Positions 1 through 10,744 of a DNA stretch of 58,221 bases are shown piece by piece. The stretch covers positions 1-58,221 of the forward strand of contig NZ_LQPH01000127.1 of NCBI RefSeq assembly GCF_002102255.1, in the 5' to 3' direction. This stretch comes from Mycobacterium nebraskense. GTDB taxonomy: Bacteria > Actinomycetota > Actinomycetes > Mycobacteriales > Mycobacteriaceae. The position numbers were made by a program, and so were the translations under genes. Position 1 is the stretch's first letter, and every line of letters starts with the position of its first letter. The notes beneath the pieces are model-generated. The model did not search any database. It was not told the origin of the DNA and was given only the letters and a program-made list of their open reading frames with translations.

Positions 1-252
1 TTTGCTTTAGAAGCCTTGCCTAGCAACATATTTGGAGAATTCTAGGCCGCTAGTCCACTTAAGCAGATAAGCAGTACTTAGGTTCGATCATCGGGTGCGC
101 TGCCGACCGGTCGCGGCTTTCACTTAAAGGGCCGGCGACCTGGGATTACCGCCACGCGTGGCTGGTGCGGACGGTTTGGACGGCTCCGGTTTCGGTTACC
201 AAGGGTGTAGTTGGACGTACAGTGGTTGGTAATCAATGGAGGGAGTCCACAG

Positions 253-591
253 ATGTTCAAACGCTCGTTGACCAGACTCGCGATCGGGGTTGGCGGTCTG
301 GCGTTGGCGTCGACCGCCGCGGCTGGGGTCGCATCCGCTGCCCCCGATTATGGCCCGATGATCAACACGACCTGCAGTTACGACCAGGCGATGCGGGCGG
401 TGCACGCGGAGAATCCGATGGCCGCTCAGTACCTCGACCAGTCGCCGCCGAACCAGCAGTTCTTGCAGCAGTACCTGGCGTCGTCGCCGGATCAGCGGGT
501 GAACCTGCTCCACGCCATCGAGCACAACCAGGGCGCGCAGCAGGCTTTGCCGATCTTCCAGCAGATGATGACCGACTGCACTAGGTACTGA
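253..591 (+). CDS. Secreted hemophore-related protein
   Basis: Encodes 112 residues. An N-terminal signal peptide (basic start, hydrophobic core about residues 9-28, cleavage near ASA/AP at 29-30) is followed by a small mature domain with only two cysteines, C41 and C109, which could form one disulfide. Length, signal peptide and spacing of the cysteines match the mycobacterial hemophore-related family typified by Rv0203, which binds heme outside the cell and passes it to MmpL transporters. I chose the ATG at 253 because GGAGGGA at 238-244 is well placed and the signal peptide begins there; an ATG at 211 would put 14 unlikely residues in front. The gene stands alone and ends just before a strong hairpin. 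Heme binding itself is inferred from the family. Confidence 0.75.
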   Translation: MFKRSLTRLAIGVGGLALASTAAAGVASAAPDYGPMINTTCSYDQAMRAVHAENPMAAQYLDQSPPNQQFLQQYLASSPDQRVNLLHAIEHNQGAQQALPIFQQMMTDCTRY

Positions 592-600
592 CCCCTCCGT

Positions 601-638
601 CTGAAAAGGGCTGTCCGCGCTCGCGCGAACAGCCCTTT

Positions 639-642
<4 letters not shown>
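601..642. terminator. Bidirectional hairpin terminator
   Basis: CTGAAAAGGGCTGT at 601-614 pairs perfectly with ACAGCCCTTTTCAG at 629-642, around a GC-rich loop. The arms carry A-runs and T-runs, so the hairpin can act in both directions. It lies between two convergent genes, and its right arm contains the stop codon of the minus-strand gene that ends at 639. Confidence 0.85.
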
Positions 643-1588
<946 letters not shown>

Positions 1589-1622
1589 TCAGCATCGCTA
1601 CGCTCTGCATCGTCGTCGGCGG

Positions 1623-2900
1623 TCACAGAGCGCCGCCGAATTCGCCTGGCAGATGGACGGATTCGTGAAAGTCGTCGAGCCCGGCCAGGTCGTGGCCCAT
1701 CTTGTCACGCTTGGTCATCAGGTACCTGATGTTCTCCGCGTTGGCGCGCACCGGCAGTGGCACCCGCTCGATGATGTGCAAGCCGTAGCCGTCCAGCCCG
1801 ACCCGCTTGGCCGGGTTGTTGGTCAGCAGCCGCATCGAGCGGACCCCGAGGTCGACCAGGATCTGCGCTCCGATTCCGTAATCCCTTGCATCGGCGGGCA
1901 ATCCGAGTTTGAGATTGGCGTCGACGGTGTCCTCGCCGGCGTCCTGCAGCTGGTAGGCCTGCAATTTGTGCATCAGGCCGATGCCGCGGCCCTCGTGGCC
2001 GCGCATGTACAGCACGATGCCGCGCCCCTCTCGCGCGACCATCGCCATCGCGGCGTCCAGTTGGGGCCCGCAATCGCAGCGACGGGAACCGAACACGTCA
2101 CCGGTCAGGCACTCGGAGTGCACCCGGACCAACACGTCGTCGCCGTCGGCGTTGGGCCCGGCGATCTCGCCGCGAACCAGCGCGACGTGTTCGACGTCCT
2201 CATAGATGCTGGCGTAGCCGATGGCGCGAAACTCGCCATGCCGAGTCGGGATCCGGGCCTCGGCGATCCGCTCAATGTGCTTCTCGTGCTTGCGTCGCCA
2301 CTCGATCAGGTCGGCGATGGTGATCAGCGCCAGGTCGTGCTCGTCGGCGAAGACCCGTAGCTCGTCGGTCTGCGCCATCGAGCCTTCATCCTTTTGGCTC
2401 ACGATCTCGCAGATCGCGCCCGCGGGTTGCAACCCCGCCATCCGGGCCAGGTCCACGGCGGCCTCGGTGTGGCCGGGGCGGCGCAGCACGCCGCCGTCCT
2501 TGGCGCGCAAGGGAACTACGTGGCCGGGGCGAGTGAAATCGTCTGCGATGCTGGCGGGATCCGCCAGCAGGCGCATCGTGGTGGCCCGGTCGGATGCCGA
2601 GATCCCGGTGCCCACACCGTTTTTCGCGTCGACGGTGACGGTGTAGGCGGTCCCGTGCTTGTCCTGATTCACCGCGTACATGGGCAGCAGCCCCAGCCGG
2701 TCGCAGATCGCGCCGTCCAGCGGGACGCACAGGTACCCCGAGGTGTAGCGGACCATGAACGCCACCAGCTCCGGCGTCGCCTTCTCGGCGGCGAAGATCA
2801 GGTCGCCCTCGTTCTCGCGCTCCTCATCGTCGATGACGACCACGGCCTTACCGGCCGCGATGTCGGCAACCGCCCTCTCGACGGAGTCCAACCTCGTCAT
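1623..2900 (-). CDS. ribBA: Bifunctional DHBP synthase / GTP cyclohydrolase II
   Basis: Encodes 425 residues carrying the two committed steps of riboflavin synthesis. Residues 1 to about 205 are 3,4-dihydroxy-2-butanone 4-phosphate synthase, with the acidic motif [10 protein letters not shown] at 24-33 and H144 in [11 protein letters not shown]. Residues from about 206 onward are GTP cyclohydrolase II, with zinc cysteines C264, C275 and C277 (C-x10-C-x-C) and the GHEGRGIGL loop. Both active sites look intact. It is the first gene of the ribBA-ribH operon. The ATG at 2900 lacks a strong Shine-Dalgarno sequence (AGGTAGC only). Confidence 0.96.
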   Translation of the reverse strand: MTRLDSVERAVADIAAGKAVVVIDDEERENEGDLIFAAEKATPELVAFMVRYTSGYLCVPLDGAICDRLGLLPMYAVNQDKHGTAYTVTVDAKNGVGTGISASDRATTMRLLADPASIADDFTRPGHVVPLRAKDGGVLRRPGHTEAAVDLARMAGLQPAGAICEIVSQKDEGSMAQTDELRVFADEHDLALITIADLIEWRRKHEKHIERIAEARIPTRHGEFRAIGYASIYEDVEHVALVRGEIAGPNADGDDVLVRVHSECLTGDVFGSRRCDCGPQLDAAMAMVAREGRGIVLYMRGHEGRGIGLMHKLQAYQLQDAGEDTVDANLKLGLPADARDYGIGAQILVDLGVRSMRLLTNNPAKRVGLDGYGLHIIERVPLPVRANAENIRYLMTKRDKMGHDLAGLDDFHESVHLPGEFGGAL

Positions 2901-3079
2901 CGTCGCTACCTTGCTGTCTCAGGGGTCCGCAGAAAGAGCCCAAGTGTTGCATTCAGTATGAACCACCACGCGCCACGTCATTGCCGCGGCTTTCGCGACG
3001 GATCGGCACCCCGCCTGCGCGCCCTTGAGAACAAACGCGGATCGGCGGCGAAACCACTCCTGATCCGGTGCCCGCAATC

Positions 3080-3085
3080 TACGCT
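3080..3085 (+). promoter_or_regulatory. Leaderless promoter -10 (TACGCT)
   Basis: TACGCT matches the mycobacterial TANNNT element. Seven bases separate it from the ATG at 3093, so transcription probably begins at the start codon. No Shine-Dalgarno sequence is present, which fits a leaderless mRNA. Confidence 0.5.
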
Positions 3086-3092
3086 GAGCGGC

Positions 3093-3368
3093 ATGAGAAT
3101 CGCAGCGAGACTGGCGGTACCGGCCGTGACCTTGATGTTCGCGGCAGGATTTGCAGCGGGTATCGCCGGCCCGCAACGCGCGACGGCCGACGCGTGCGCC
3201 GACGTCGGCGGTCGGCATGTGAGCGTCGGTGGGTGCACCGATCCGGGGCGCTGGGGTAACTGGGTCCTTCCGGCGGGCGCGATGACGGTCCCGCCACCCG
3301 ACGCACCACCGCCGTGCTACACCCCGTCCGGCGAGCCGTACTGGACGCCGCCGGGCGAGCCCTGCTGA
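3093..3368 (+). CDS. Small secreted protein, proline- and tryptophan-rich tail
   Basis: Encodes 91 residues. A signal peptide (MRIAARLAVPAV to about residue 34, cleavage near ATADA) precedes a short mature region with four cysteines (C35, C48, C75, C91), the motif GGRHVSVGGCTDPGRWGNW and a Pro-rich end with repeated (S/P)GEP. I do not recognise a named family; similar short exported cysteine/proline proteins are common in mycobacteria. The start is set by a leaderless-type -10 at 3080-3085. It sits alone between ribBA and ribE, both on the opposite strand. Export is likely; nothing more can be said about function. Confidence 0.65.
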   Translation: MRIAARLAVPAVTLMFAAGFAAGIAGPQRATADACADVGGRHVSVGGCTDPGRWGNWVLPAGAMTVPPPDAPPPCYTPSGEPYWTPPGEPC

Positions 3369-3404
3369 CCGAACCGGTAAGGGGCGCCCTTCCCCGAACG
3401 CGGC

Positions 3405-4007
3405 CTAGCGCGCGGTGAGCAACCGCTCGACGTATTTGGCGATCACGTCGACCTCGAGGTTCACCTGCGTCCCGACCGGGGCGCGACCCAAGGTGGTCAG
3501 CTCCCGGGTGGTGCGGATCAGCGAAACCTCGAACCAGTCACCCGGTCCGTTGCCAAGCCCGGAGACCGTCAACGAAATCCCGTCGACGGTGATCGACCCT
3601 TTTTCGACGACGTAGCGGGCCACCGCCGCGGGGATCTCGATCCGCACCACTTCCCAGTGCTCGGACGGCGCCCGGCTCACCACCTGGCCGGTCCCGTCCA
3701 CGTGCCCCTGCACGATGTGCCCCCCGAGCCGGCTGTTGACCGCCGCGGCGCGTTCCAGATTGACCGGACTGCCGACCTGCAAGGCGCCCAGGTTGGACCG
3801 GTTGAGGGTTTCGGCCATCACGTCGGCGGTGAACTGGGCGTCGGGCAGCAATTCGGCGACGGTCAGGCAGACGCCGTTGACGGCGATCGAGTCGCCGTGC
3901 CCGGCGTCGGAGGTCACGACGGGTCCGCGGATGGTCAACCGTGCGGCGTCGGCGAGCACGTCACGGCCGGTCACCTCTCCGAGTTCCTCGACAATTCCGG
4001 TGAACAT
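3405..4007 (-). CDS. ribE: Riboflavin synthase, alpha chain
   Basis: Encodes 200 residues, the expected length. The enzyme dismutates two molecules of 6,7-dimethyl-8-ribityllumazine into riboflavin and the pyrimidine that is recycled to lumazine synthase. The two tandem lumazine-binding barrels are visible: the first begins [12 protein letters not shown] and the second follows [13 protein letters not shown], with the same S-I-(A/T)-V-(N/D)-G-(V/I)-(C/S)-LTV pattern in each (near residues 40 and 138). The gene has its own leaderless promoter (TAACCT six bases before the ATG), so it is not simply part of the ribBA operon. Confidence 0.96.
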   Translation of the reverse strand: MFTGIVEELGEVTGRDVLADAARLTIRGPVVTSDAGHGDSIAVNGVCLTVAELLPDAQFTADVMAETLNRSNLGALQVGSPVNLERAAAVNSRLGGHIVQGHVDGTGQVVSRAPSEHWEVVRIEIPAAVARYVVEKGSITVDGISLTVSGLGNGPGDWFEVSLIRTTRELTTLGRAPVGTQVNLEVDVIAKYVERLLTAR

Positions 4008-4013
4008 TCCATT

Positions 4014-4019
4014 AGGTTA
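4014..4019 (-). promoter_or_regulatory. Leaderless promoter -10 for ribE (TAACCT)
   Basis: Read on the minus strand, TAACCT (TANNNT) is followed after six bases by the ribE ATG at 4007. The first base of the start codon is the probable transcription start. I see no flavin riboswitch between it and the gene. Confidence 0.5.
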
Positions 4020-4123
4020 ATCGGCCGCCGAGAAGGCGCGGCCGCGCTGGTGAGGAGGCCAAAGCGTCAGTGCCGGGCGGACACCGCGGCCCTGCGTCTC
4101 CAAAGCCGGTCACCGGCACCCTC

Positions 4124-4129
4124 TACGAT
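4124..4129 (+). promoter_or_regulatory. Leaderless promoter -10 for lprG (TACGAT)
   Basis: TACGAT lies seven bases before the ATG at 4137, as in a leaderless transcript. An in-frame ATG at 4128 overlaps this -10, which argues for 4137 as the real start. Confidence 0.5.
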
Positions 4130-4136
4130 GCAAGTT

Positions 4137-4844
4137 ATGCAGACCCGCCGCCGTCTATCGGCTGTCCTCGCATCCCTGACCCTCGCCACCGCCTTGATCG
4201 CCGGCTGTTCGTCGGGCTCAAAGCAGAGCGGCGCCCCACTACCCGACGCCACGACCTTGGTCAAACAGTCGGCCGACGCCACCAAGGCCGTCAAGAGCGT
4301 GCACCTGGTGCTGTCGATCCAAGGCAAGATCCAGGGGCTGCCCATCAAGACGCTGACCGGTGACCTCACCACGGCGCCGGCCACCGCCGCGTCGGGCAAC
4401 GCCACCATCACCCTGGGTGGATCCGACATCGACGCCAACTTCGTCGTCGTCGACAGCATCCTGTACGCCACGCTGACGCCCAACAAGTGGAGCGACTTCG
4501 GCAAGGCGTCCGACATCTACGACGTGTCGGTGTTGTTGAACCCGGACACCGGGCTGGCCAACGCGCTGACGAACTTCACCAACGCCAAGGCCGAGGGTCG
4601 CGACATCATCAACGGTCAGAGCACGATCCGCGTCAGCGGGAACGTCTCGGCGGACGCGGTGAACAAGATCATGCCGCAGTTCAACGCGACGCAGCCGGTG
4701 CCGAGCACGGTGTGGATCCAGGAGACCGGTGACCACCAGCTGGTTCAGGCCAACATGCAAAAGAGTTCGGGCAATTCCGTCCAGGTCACCCTGTCCAATT
4801 GGGGTGAGAATGTTCAGGTCACAAAGCCCCCGGTGAGTTCATGA
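4137..4844 (+). CDS. lprG: LprG-type lipoprotein (lipoarabinomannan / triacylglyceride carrier)
   Basis: Encodes 235 residues. The signal peptide ends in the lipobox LIAGC with lipidated C24, followed by a Ser/Gly linker. The mature part keeps the LprG core: [67 protein letters not shown] and [15 protein letters not shown]. LprG binds triacylated glycolipids in a hydrophobic pocket and works with the adjacent P55 transporter to move lipids to the outer envelope. Its stop overlaps the transporter start (ATGA), so the two are made together. M. tuberculosis LprG is 236 residues, essentially the same length. Confidence 0.95.
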   Translation: MQTRRRLSAVLASLTLATALIAGCSSGSKQSGAPLPDATTLVKQSADATKAVKSVHLVLSIQGKIQGLPIKTLTGDLTTAPATAASGNATITLGGSDIDANFVVVDSILYATLTPNKWSDFGKASDIYDVSVLLNPDTGLANALTNFTNAKAEGRDIINGQSTIRVSGNVSADAVNKIMPQFNATQPVPSTVWIQETGDHQLVQANMQKSSGNSVQVTLSNWGENVQVTKPPVSS

Positions 4845-6397
4845 GTTCGCAGACCGGGCGCCGCGTCGCGATCAGCGCCGGCAGCCTGGCAGTGCTGCTG
4901 GGCGCGCTGGACGCCTATGTCGTCGTCACGATCATGCGCGACATCATGAGCGACGTTCACATCCCGATCAACCAGCTGCAGCGCATCACCTGGATCATCA
5001 CGATGTACCTGCTGGGCTACATCGCCGCCATGCCGCTGCTGGGGCGGGCCTCCGACCGATTCGGCCGCAAGCTGGTGCTGCAGGTCAGCCTGACCCTGTT
5101 CATGGTCGGGTCGGTGGTAACCGCAATGGCCGGGCAGTGGGGCGATTTCCACCTGCTGATCGGCGGCCGCACCATCCAGGGTGTGGCCAGTGGCGCGCTG
5201 CTGCCGGTCACGCTCGCCCTGGGCGCCGACTTGTGGGCTCAGCGCAACCGCGCCGGCGTGCTGGGCGGCATCGGCGCAGCACAGGAGCTCGGAAGCGTGC
5301 TGGGCCCGCTGTACGGGATCTTCATCGTGTACTTGTTCCACGATTGGCGCTACGTGTTCTGGATCAACGTCCCGCTGACGTTGATCGCGATGGTGATGAT
5401 TCAGTTCAGCCTGCCGTCGCACGAGCGCGTGGAGGAGCCCGAGAGGGTCGACCTGGTCGGTGGTGTGCTGCTCGCGGTCGCCCTGGGCCTTGCGGTGATT
5501 GGTCTATACAACCCGCAACCCGACGGCAAACAGATCCTGCCGAGCTACGGCCTGCCACTGGTCATCGGAGCGGTCGTGGTCGCGGTGCTGTTCATGCTCT
5601 GGGAACGGTTCTCGCGCACCCGGCTGATCGAGCCGGCGGGGGTGCACTTCCGCCCGTTCCTGGCCGCGCTGGGCGCATCGCTGGCCGCGGGTGCGGCGTT
5701 GATGGTGACCCTCGTCGACGTGGAGCTGTTCGGCCAGGGCGTGCTGCAGATGGACCAGACGCAGGCCGCCGGGTTGCTGCTGTGGTTCCTGATCGCGCTG
5801 CCGATCGGGGCGGTGCTGGGCGGGTGGATCGCCACCCGGGTCGGCGACCGCGTGATGACCTTCGTCGGGCTGCTGATCGCGGCCTACGGCTACTGGCTGA
5901 TCCACTACTGGCGCCAGGACGTGTTGAGCCAGAAGCACGACATTTTCGGGGTGTTCAGCGTCCCGGTGTTGCATGCCGACCTTTTGGTGGCCGGGGTGGG
6001 CCTCGGCTTGGTGATCGGGCCGCTGACCTCCGCGGCGCTGCGGGTGGTTCCGTCCGCCCAGCACGGCATCGCCTCGGCGGCCGTGGTGGTGGCCCGGATG
6101 ACGGGCATGCTCATCGGTGTGGCCGCGCTGAGCGCGTGGGGTCTCTACCGGTTCAACCAGATCGTCGCGGGGTTGACGGCCGCGATACCTCCCAACGCGT
6201 CCCTGTTGGAGCGGATCGCCGCCCAGGGGACGATGTACCTCAAGGCGTTCGCCATGATGTACGGCGACATCTTCAGCGCCACTGTGGTCATCTGCATCGT
6301 GGGCGCGCTGCTGGGCCTGTTGATCGGTGGCCGCAAGGAGCACGCCGAGGAAACGGAAATCCCCGAGCCGCAGACGATCTCATTAGGTGAGCGCTAG
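4841..6397 (+). CDS. P55-family MFS transporter, partner of LprG
   Basis: Encodes 518 residues with about 14 hydrophobic helices, as in DHA2 drug/proton antiporters, and corresponds to M. tuberculosis Rv1410c (P55). The MFS motif A appears as [10 protein letters not shown] at residues 68-77, and helix 1 carries the DAYVV motif. Family members export triacylglycerides delivered by LprG and influence drug tolerance and redox balance. The four-base overlap with lprG marks a two-gene operon. The gene ends six bases before the convergent ribD stop, and I see no hairpin between them. Confidence 0.94.
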   Translation: MSSQTGRRVAISAGSLAVLLGALDAYVVVTIMRDIMSDVHIPINQLQRITWIITMYLLGYIAAMPLLGRASDRFGRKLVLQVSLTLFMVGSVVTAMAGQWGDFHLLIGGRTIQGVASGALLPVTLALGADLWAQRNRAGVLGGIGAAQELGSVLGPLYGIFIVYLFHDWRYVFWINVPLTLIAMVMIQFSLPSHERVEEPERVDLVGGVLLAVALGLAVIGLYNPQPDGKQILPSYGLPLVIGAVVVAVLFMLWERFSRTRLIEPAGVHFRPFLAALGASLAAGAALMVTLVDVELFGQGVLQMDQTQAAGLLLWFLIALPIGAVLGGWIATRVGDRVMTFVGLLIAAYGYWLIHYWRQDVLSQKHDIFGVFSVPVLHADLLVAGVGLGLVIGPLTSAALRVVPSAQHGIASAAVVVARMTGMLIGVAALSAWGLYRFNQIVAGLTAAIPPNASLLERIAAQGTMYLKAFAMMYGDIFSATVVICIVGALLGLLIGGRKEHAEETEIPEPQTISLGER

Positions 6398-6403
6398 GCG
6401 CGA

Positions 6404-7426
6404 TTAGTCGCCGCGCGGCACCAGGCTGAGCACCAGATCCGGCCCGACGCGGTCGACTCCGTCGAAATGCCAGCGCAACGCCCGCGCGATGGTGGGCACC
6501 CCGACGTCGTCGACCGCGGAGATCGGGCCCCCCAGCAGCATCGGCGCGACGTAAACCAGGATCCGGTTGACCGCGCCCGCCCGCAGGAAGGCGCCGGCGA
6601 GGGTGGGACCGCCTTCCAGCAGGACGTCGGTGCGATCCGAAAGCGCCTTGATCACCTCCATGGGGTCGTGCGTGCGAATCACCATGGTCCGCGAATCGTC
6701 GTTGAGAACCTTTGCCTCCGGCGGCATTTCGCGCATGCCGACCACCACGCGCAGCGGTTGCCGGCCGGTTAGCGACCCGTCGGGCAACCGGGCGGTCAGC
6801 ACCGGATCGTCGGCCAGTACCGTGCCGGTGCCGACCACGATCGCGTCGGCGGCCACCCGGCGGCGATGCAGGTCCAGCCGCGACGCCTCGCTGGAAATCC
6901 ATTGGCTGGTGCCATCGGCGGCCGCGCTGCGGCCATCGACGCTGCTGGCGTATTTCCAGGTCACGTGTGGCAGCCCGGTCCGCTGCTTGTGCAGCCACTC
7001 CCGCAGCGGGCCGCCCGCCACTTCGTCGGCCAGCACCCCGGACGTCACCTGCACGCCGGCCTCCGTCAGCCGGGCGGCGCCACCGGCGGCGGCCGGGTTG
7101 GGGTCGGCGACGCCGTAAACCACCGCCCCCACTTTCGCTTCCAGCAGGGCGTTCACGCACGGCGGGGTCTTGCCGTAGTGGTTGCACGGCTCCAGGGTGA
7201 CGACCGCGGTCCCGCCGACCGCCAGATCACCGGCCCGCCGCAACGCCAACACCTCGGCGTGGTCGCCACCGGCGGGTTCGGTGCCGCCGACGCCGACGAC
7301 CGCGCCGCCGGCGTCCAGGATGACCGCGCCCACCGGCGGGTTCGGATAGGTGGTGCCCTTGACCTGGTTGGACTGCTCGATCGCCAGGCGCATCGCCGCG
7401 TCGAGGCCGTCGACGGGCTGATTCAT
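6404..7426 (-). CDS. ribD: Bifunctional riboflavin deaminase/reductase
   Basis: Encodes 340 residues and performs the second and third steps of riboflavin synthesis from the GTP cyclohydrolase product. The N-terminal deaminase domain (to about residue 145) has the zinc ligands H56 (HAEV), C81 ([11 protein letters not shown]) and C90. The C-terminal half is a dihydrofolate-reductase-like NADPH reductase, with PLRVVVG and [13 protein letters not shown]. The start overlaps the rpe stop by four bases (ATGA), so it is the last gene of the fmt-rsmB-rpe-ribD series. Both domains look complete. Confidence 0.95.
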   Translation of the reverse strand: MNQPVDGLDAAMRLAIEQSNQVKGTTYPNPPVGAVILDAGGAVVGVGGTEPAGGDHAEVLALRRAGDLAVGGTAVVTLEPCNHYGKTPPCVNALLEAKVGAVVYGVADPNPAAAGGAARLTEAGVQVTSGVLADEVAGGPLREWLHKQRTGLPHVTWKYASSVDGRSAAADGTSQWISSEASRLDLHRRRVAADAIVVGTGTVLADDPVLTARLPDGSLTGRQPLRVVVGMREMPPEAKVLNDDSRTMVIRTHDPMEVIKALSDRTDVLLEGGPTLAGAFLRAGAVNRILVYVAPMLLGGPISAVDDVGVPTIARALRWHFDGVDRVGPDLVLSLVPRGD

Positions 7427-8112
7427 CGGCGCAGGTGCGGTGACGCGGCGGCGGCCTGCCTCCGCAGCGCCTCTACCGCGGCCTCCGGGTCCTCCGCGCC
7501 GTAAACGGCCGACCCGGCGACGAAGCAGTCGACGCCGGCCTCGGCGGCCCGCTCGATGGTGTCATCGTTGATGCCGCCGTCGATTTCAACCAGGATCGTC
7601 AGCTCTCCCGCATCGATCAGCTTGCGCGCGGTGCGGACCTTGCTCAGCACCTCGGGGATGAAGCTCTGGCCCCCGAAGCCCGGCTCCACCGACATGATGA
7701 GCAGGGTGTCGAACTGCGGCAGGATTTCCAGGTACGGCTCGAGCGGGGTTCCCGGCTTGACGCTGATGCCCGCCCGAGCGCCGGCGGCGCGGATGTCGCG
7801 CGCCACCCCGACCGGGTTGTCGGTGGCCTCGGCGTGGAAGGTGACGTTGTAGGCGCCCGCCTCGGCGTAGCCGGGCGCCCAACGGTCGGGGTCCTCGATC
7901 ATCAGATGGCAGTCCATCGGGATGGTCGTGGTGGCCAGCAGGCTTTCGACCACCGGGAGGCCGATGGTCAGGTTCGGCACGAAGTGGTTGTCCATCACGT
8001 CGACGTGCAGCCAGTCGGCGCCCACCACCGCGGCCGCTTCATCGGCCAGCCGCGCGAAATCGGCGGACAGAATGGACGGCGCGATCAGCGGCCTACCGGT
8101 GTTGCCAGGCAT
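7423..8112 (-). CDS. rpe: Ribulose-phosphate 3-epimerase
   Basis: Encodes 229 residues from the ATG at 8112 ([19 protein letters not shown]). An in-frame start at 8148 would add 12 residues absent from the known mycobacterial protein. The enzyme interconverts ribulose 5-phosphate and xylulose 5-phosphate in the pentose phosphate pathway, so it feeds ribulose 5-phosphate to ribBA. Metal and substrate motifs are visible: [43 protein letters not shown] and [10 protein letters not shown]. It is coupled to ribD by a 4-base overlap. The spacer upstream of it carries a 58-bp tandem repeat. Confidence 0.95.
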   Translation of the reverse strand: MPGNTGRPLIAPSILSADFARLADEAAAVVGADWLHVDVMDNHFVPNLTIGLPVVESLLATTTIPMDCHLMIEDPDRWAPGYAEAGAYNVTFHAEATDNPVGVARDIRAAGARAGISVKPGTPLEPYLEILPQFDTLLIMSVEPGFGGQSFIPEVLSKVRTARKLIDAGELTILVEIDGGINDDTIERAAEAGVDCFVAGSAVYGAEDPEAAVEALRRQAAAASPHLRR

Positions 8113-8162
8113 GTGCGCCAGACTACTGAGCGTCGCGAGCCGGTTCACGGTAGGCGGCGCGG

Positions 8163-8288
8163 CGCGGCGGCGGCTTGGTCCGTTGAGTCGCCGCCCCCGC
8201 TACTCCGCTTCGCGGCGCAACGCGGCGGCGGCTTGGTCCGTTGAGTCGCCGCCCCCGCTACTCCGCTTCGCGGCGCAGCGCGGCGGCG
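8163..8288. repeat. 58-bp tandem repeat spanning the 3' end of rsmB
   Basis: Two nearly identical 58-bp units lie head to tail at 8163-8220 and 8221-8278, differing only at the last base, followed by about 10 bases of a third. The rsmB stop codon (8258-8260) lies inside the second unit, so the first unit repeats the final codons (LRREAE and stop) downstream of the gene. Position and structure resemble mycobacterial MIRU/VNTR minisatellites that sit at stop codons within operons. Confidence 0.85.
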
Positions 8289-9646
8289 AACATAGCGTCG
8301 GTGCCGTGTCGGTGCGGCCAGAGCTGGACGTGGGGCCCATCCCCCAGCCCGGTGACGGGCGCGAACAGCGGCCGGGTGTCCAACGCGCACACCGGGTGCC
8401 GGCGCAGCGCATCGGCGACCACCCCAACTGTTTCGGCGAGGTGGGGCGAACAGGTCGCGTAGAGCACCACACCGCCCGGCCGGGTCAGCGCGATCGCGGC
8501 GCCCAGCAGCTCGCGCTGCAGCTTGGTGAGCGCCGGCACGTCGGCCGGCTGCCGCCGCCACCGCGCCTCGGGCCGGCGCCGTAACGCGCCCAGCCCGGTG
8601 CAGGGCACGTCCACGAGCACCCGGTCGAAGCTCGGCTGGAGGCCGGTCTGCCTCCCGTCGACCCGCAGCACGTCGACCGGGAGCCCGCGGGTGTTCTCGG
8701 CCACCATGTCGGCGCGGCGCGGGTTGGGCTCCACCGCCGTGACGCGGGCCCCGGATCCGGCGCCCAGCGCGGCCAGCAACGCGGTCTTGCCGCCCGGTCC
8801 GGCGCACAGATCCAGCCACCGCCCGGTGTCGTCCTCGACCGGCGCCAGCGTCAGCGCCCGCGCCACCAGCTGGCTGCCCTCGTCCTGGACCAGCGCGGCG
8901 CCATCGCGCACCGGCGCCAGCAACCCGGGATCGCCGCCCGGCAGGTACACCGCGTAGGGCGAATACCGGCCGACCGTGCCACCGACGGCATCGGCCAGCT
9001 CCGCCGCGGTCAGCGCCCCGGGGCGGGCCGCCAGGTGCACCTGCGGCCGTTCGTCGTCGCTGGCCAGCACCGCGTCGAGCTCGCCGGCGGCCACCCCCAG
9101 CGCGTCGGTGAAGGCCTGCGCAATCCAGCGCGGGTGCGCGTGCACGAAGGCGGCATGCCCGACTGGATCCCGCGACCGGTCGGGCGCCAGCTCCGCGACC
9201 CAGGACTTCTCGTCTCGGGCGGCGATGGTGCGCAGCACACCATTGACGAAACCCGCTCGGGCCGAATCGAATTCGATCCCGGCCTGTTCGACTGTGGTGG
9301 ACACCGCGGCGTACGTGTCGACCCGGGTGCGCAGCAACTGGTAGGTGCCGAGCCGCAGCAGGTCGAGCAGCACCGGGTCGATGGTGTCCGGCGCGCGTCT
9401 CGCGGCCGCGGCGATGACCGCGTCGAGCAGGCCCCGGGTGCGGCAGGTGCCGTAGGTCAGCTCGGTGGCGAACGCGGCGTCGCGGCCGCTGATCCCGCGT
9501 TCGCGCAGCAGCGCGGGCAGGGCCAGGTTCGCGTAGGCATCGCGCTCGCTGACCGCCCGCAGCACGTCGAACGCGGCGGCCCGCGCCGGGTCGAGCGGGC
9601 GGCGCCGTTTGCCGCGTCCGCGGTCCGGCGGTCGGGGCGGGCTCAT
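8258..9646 (-). CDS. rsmB: 16S rRNA (cytosine-5) methyltransferase, Fmu/RsmB family
   Basis: Encodes 462 residues. An N-terminal NusB-like RNA-binding domain (about 20-170) is followed by a Rossmann methyltransferase domain with the SAM motif CAGPGGKT at 281-288. Both cysteines of the m5C mechanism are present, C349 in DVPCTG and C399 in ATCSPH. The product methylates a cytosine of 16S rRNA. I set the start at 9646 because this ATG overlaps the fmt stop (ATGA) and removes 40 residues encoded inside fmt. The last codons lie in a 58-bp tandem repeat. Confidence 0.93.
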   Translation of the reverse strand: MSPPRPPDRGRGKRRRPLDPARAAAFDVLRAVSERDAYANLALPALLRERGISGRDAAFATELTYGTCRTRGLLDAVIAAAARRAPDTIDPVLLDLLRLGTYQLLRTRVDTYAAVSTTVEQAGIEFDSARAGFVNGVLRTIAARDEKSWVAELAPDRSRDPVGHAAFVHAHPRWIAQAFTDALGVAAGELDAVLASDDERPQVHLAARPGALTAAELADAVGGTVGRYSPYAVYLPGGDPGLLAPVRDGAALVQDEGSQLVARALTLAPVEDDTGRWLDLCAGPGGKTALLAALGAGSGARVTAVEPNPRRADMVAENTRGLPVDVLRVDGRQTGLQPSFDRVLVDVPCTGLGALRRRPEARWRRQPADVPALTKLQRELLGAAIALTRPGGVVLYATCSPHLAETVGVVADALRRHPVCALDTRPLFAPVTGLGDGPHVQLWPHRHGTDAMFAAALRREAE

Positions 9647-10581
9647 GTCGCCCGCGCCGCGGAGTCGAGTCGCGCGCCCCGGGCCCAGTCGACGGCATTC
9701 ATGAGCTTCTTTCCGGGCGGCTGTATTTGGCCCAGCCGCACGGCTTGCGAACCGGTGCCGATCCACACGTTCTTGCGGTCGACGTAGATTGCACCGGGCG
9801 CCAACGATTCCGGGGCGCCCGCATCGATGTGCACGGGCCCGAGCTTGATACGCAGGTCGCCGATCAGCGTCCAGGCACCCGGGTTGGGGGTGACCGAGCG
9901 GATCCGGCGCTCGACGACGAGCGCCGGCAGGTCCCAGCGCACCCGGGCTTGCTCGACGGTGATTTTCGGCGCGATGCTGACCCCGTCCGTGGGTTGCGGC
10001 CGGGGCGTCAACGTTCGATCGGCGATGCCGTCCAGTGTGGTCGACAGCAGCGCCGCACCCGAAACGGCCAGTCGCTCAAGCAGTTCGCCCGCGGTGTCGG
10101 CCGGCCGGATCGTCTCGGTGACGAATCCGTAGATGGGGCCGGAGTCCAGACTGGGTTCGATCTGGAACGTCGTCGCCCCGGTGATGGTGTCCCCGGCCGC
10201 GATCGCCGCCTGCACCGGCGCCGCCCCGCGCCAGGCGGGCAGCAGCGAGAAGTGCAGGTTGATCCACCCGTGCGGGGGCACGCCGAGCAGGCCGTCGCGC
10301 AGCAACGCGCCGTAGGCCACGACCGCGCAGCAGTCCGGTGCCAACTCCGACAGTTCGGCGACGAACTCGTCCGAGTTCGGCCGCGCCGGTCGCAGCAGCG
10401 GGATGCCACGATCGAGCGCTTCCCGGGCCACCGGCGAGGGCTGCGGCTTGCCGTGCCGGCCGACGGCGGCGTCGGGCCGGGTCAGCACGGCGATCACCTC
10501 GTGACGGGGCGAGTCGATGAGGCGACGCAGCGCGGGCAGCGCGGGTTCGGGGGTGCCGGCGAAGACGAGACGCACCGGCAC
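9643..10581 (-). CDS. fmt: Methionyl-tRNA formyltransferase
   Basis: Encodes 312 residues, identical in length to the M. tuberculosis enzyme. It formylates initiator Met-tRNA with 10-formyltetrahydrofolate. The N-terminal domain begins [19 protein letters not shown] and contains [16 protein letters not shown], the formyl-folate binding and catalytic loop; a C-terminal OB-like domain follows (VNPGAWT-type motif seen as [13 protein letters not shown]). It heads the fmt-rsmB-rpe-ribD series, with a 4-base overlap to rsmB. The 43 bases between its start and the methyltransferase operator at 10629 probably hold its promoter. Confidence 0.95.
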   Translation of the reverse strand: MPVRLVFAGTPEPALPALRRLIDSPRHEVIAVLTRPDAAVGRHGKPQPSPVAREALDRGIPLLRPARPNSDEFVAELSELAPDCCAVVAYGALLRDGLLGVPPHGWINLHFSLLPAWRGAAPVQAAIAAGDTITGATTFQIEPSLDSGPIYGFVTETIRPADTAGELLERLAVSGAALLSTTLDGIADRTLTPRPQPTDGVSIAPKITVEQARVRWDLPALVVERRIRSVTPNPGAWTLIGDLRIKLGPVHIDAGAPESLAPGAIYVDRKNVWIGTGSQAVRLGQIQPPGKKLMNAVDWARGARLDSAARAT

Positions 10582-10628
10582 AGTCTAGAAAGCCACGGCT
10601 GCCGCCCCGCCTAAAGTTGCGCACGTGT

Positions 10629-10649
10629 ATTATTTCAAATGCATACTAT
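10629..10649 (+). promoter_or_regulatory. Probable MarR operator upstream of the methyltransferase
   Basis: A 21-bp site reads ATTATTTC, four variable bases, then GCATACTAT. The same site, matching 18 of 21 bases, occurs at 12126-12146 before the marR-type gene. TACTAT at 10644-10649 can serve as a -10 element, so a bound repressor would block the promoter. Confidence 0.6.
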
Positions 10650-10744
10650 TGATTGGGGTCATTATCTGGCGATGTGACCGCACTGCCGCGCTAGGGACAA
10701 CGAGGTCGAGTGGGCAGCCCTTTCCTTATCTTGAAGGAGGTCTG

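Noticed and set aside
1..100. Possible IdeR iron boxes upstream of the hemophore-related gene (around 7-25 and 78-96)
   Set aside because: Each matches only about half of the 19-bp consensus (AGCCT..CCTA in one, TTAGGTT in the other) and neither is palindromic, so iron control cannot be claimed.
78..100. GGTTCGATC resembling a tRNA T-loop
   Set aside because: No paired T-stem, acceptor stem or anticodon arm can be folded around it.
2901..3092. FMN riboswitch upstream of ribBA or ribE
   Set aside because: The conserved RFN blocks are not present in either upstream region; ribE instead appears leaderless.
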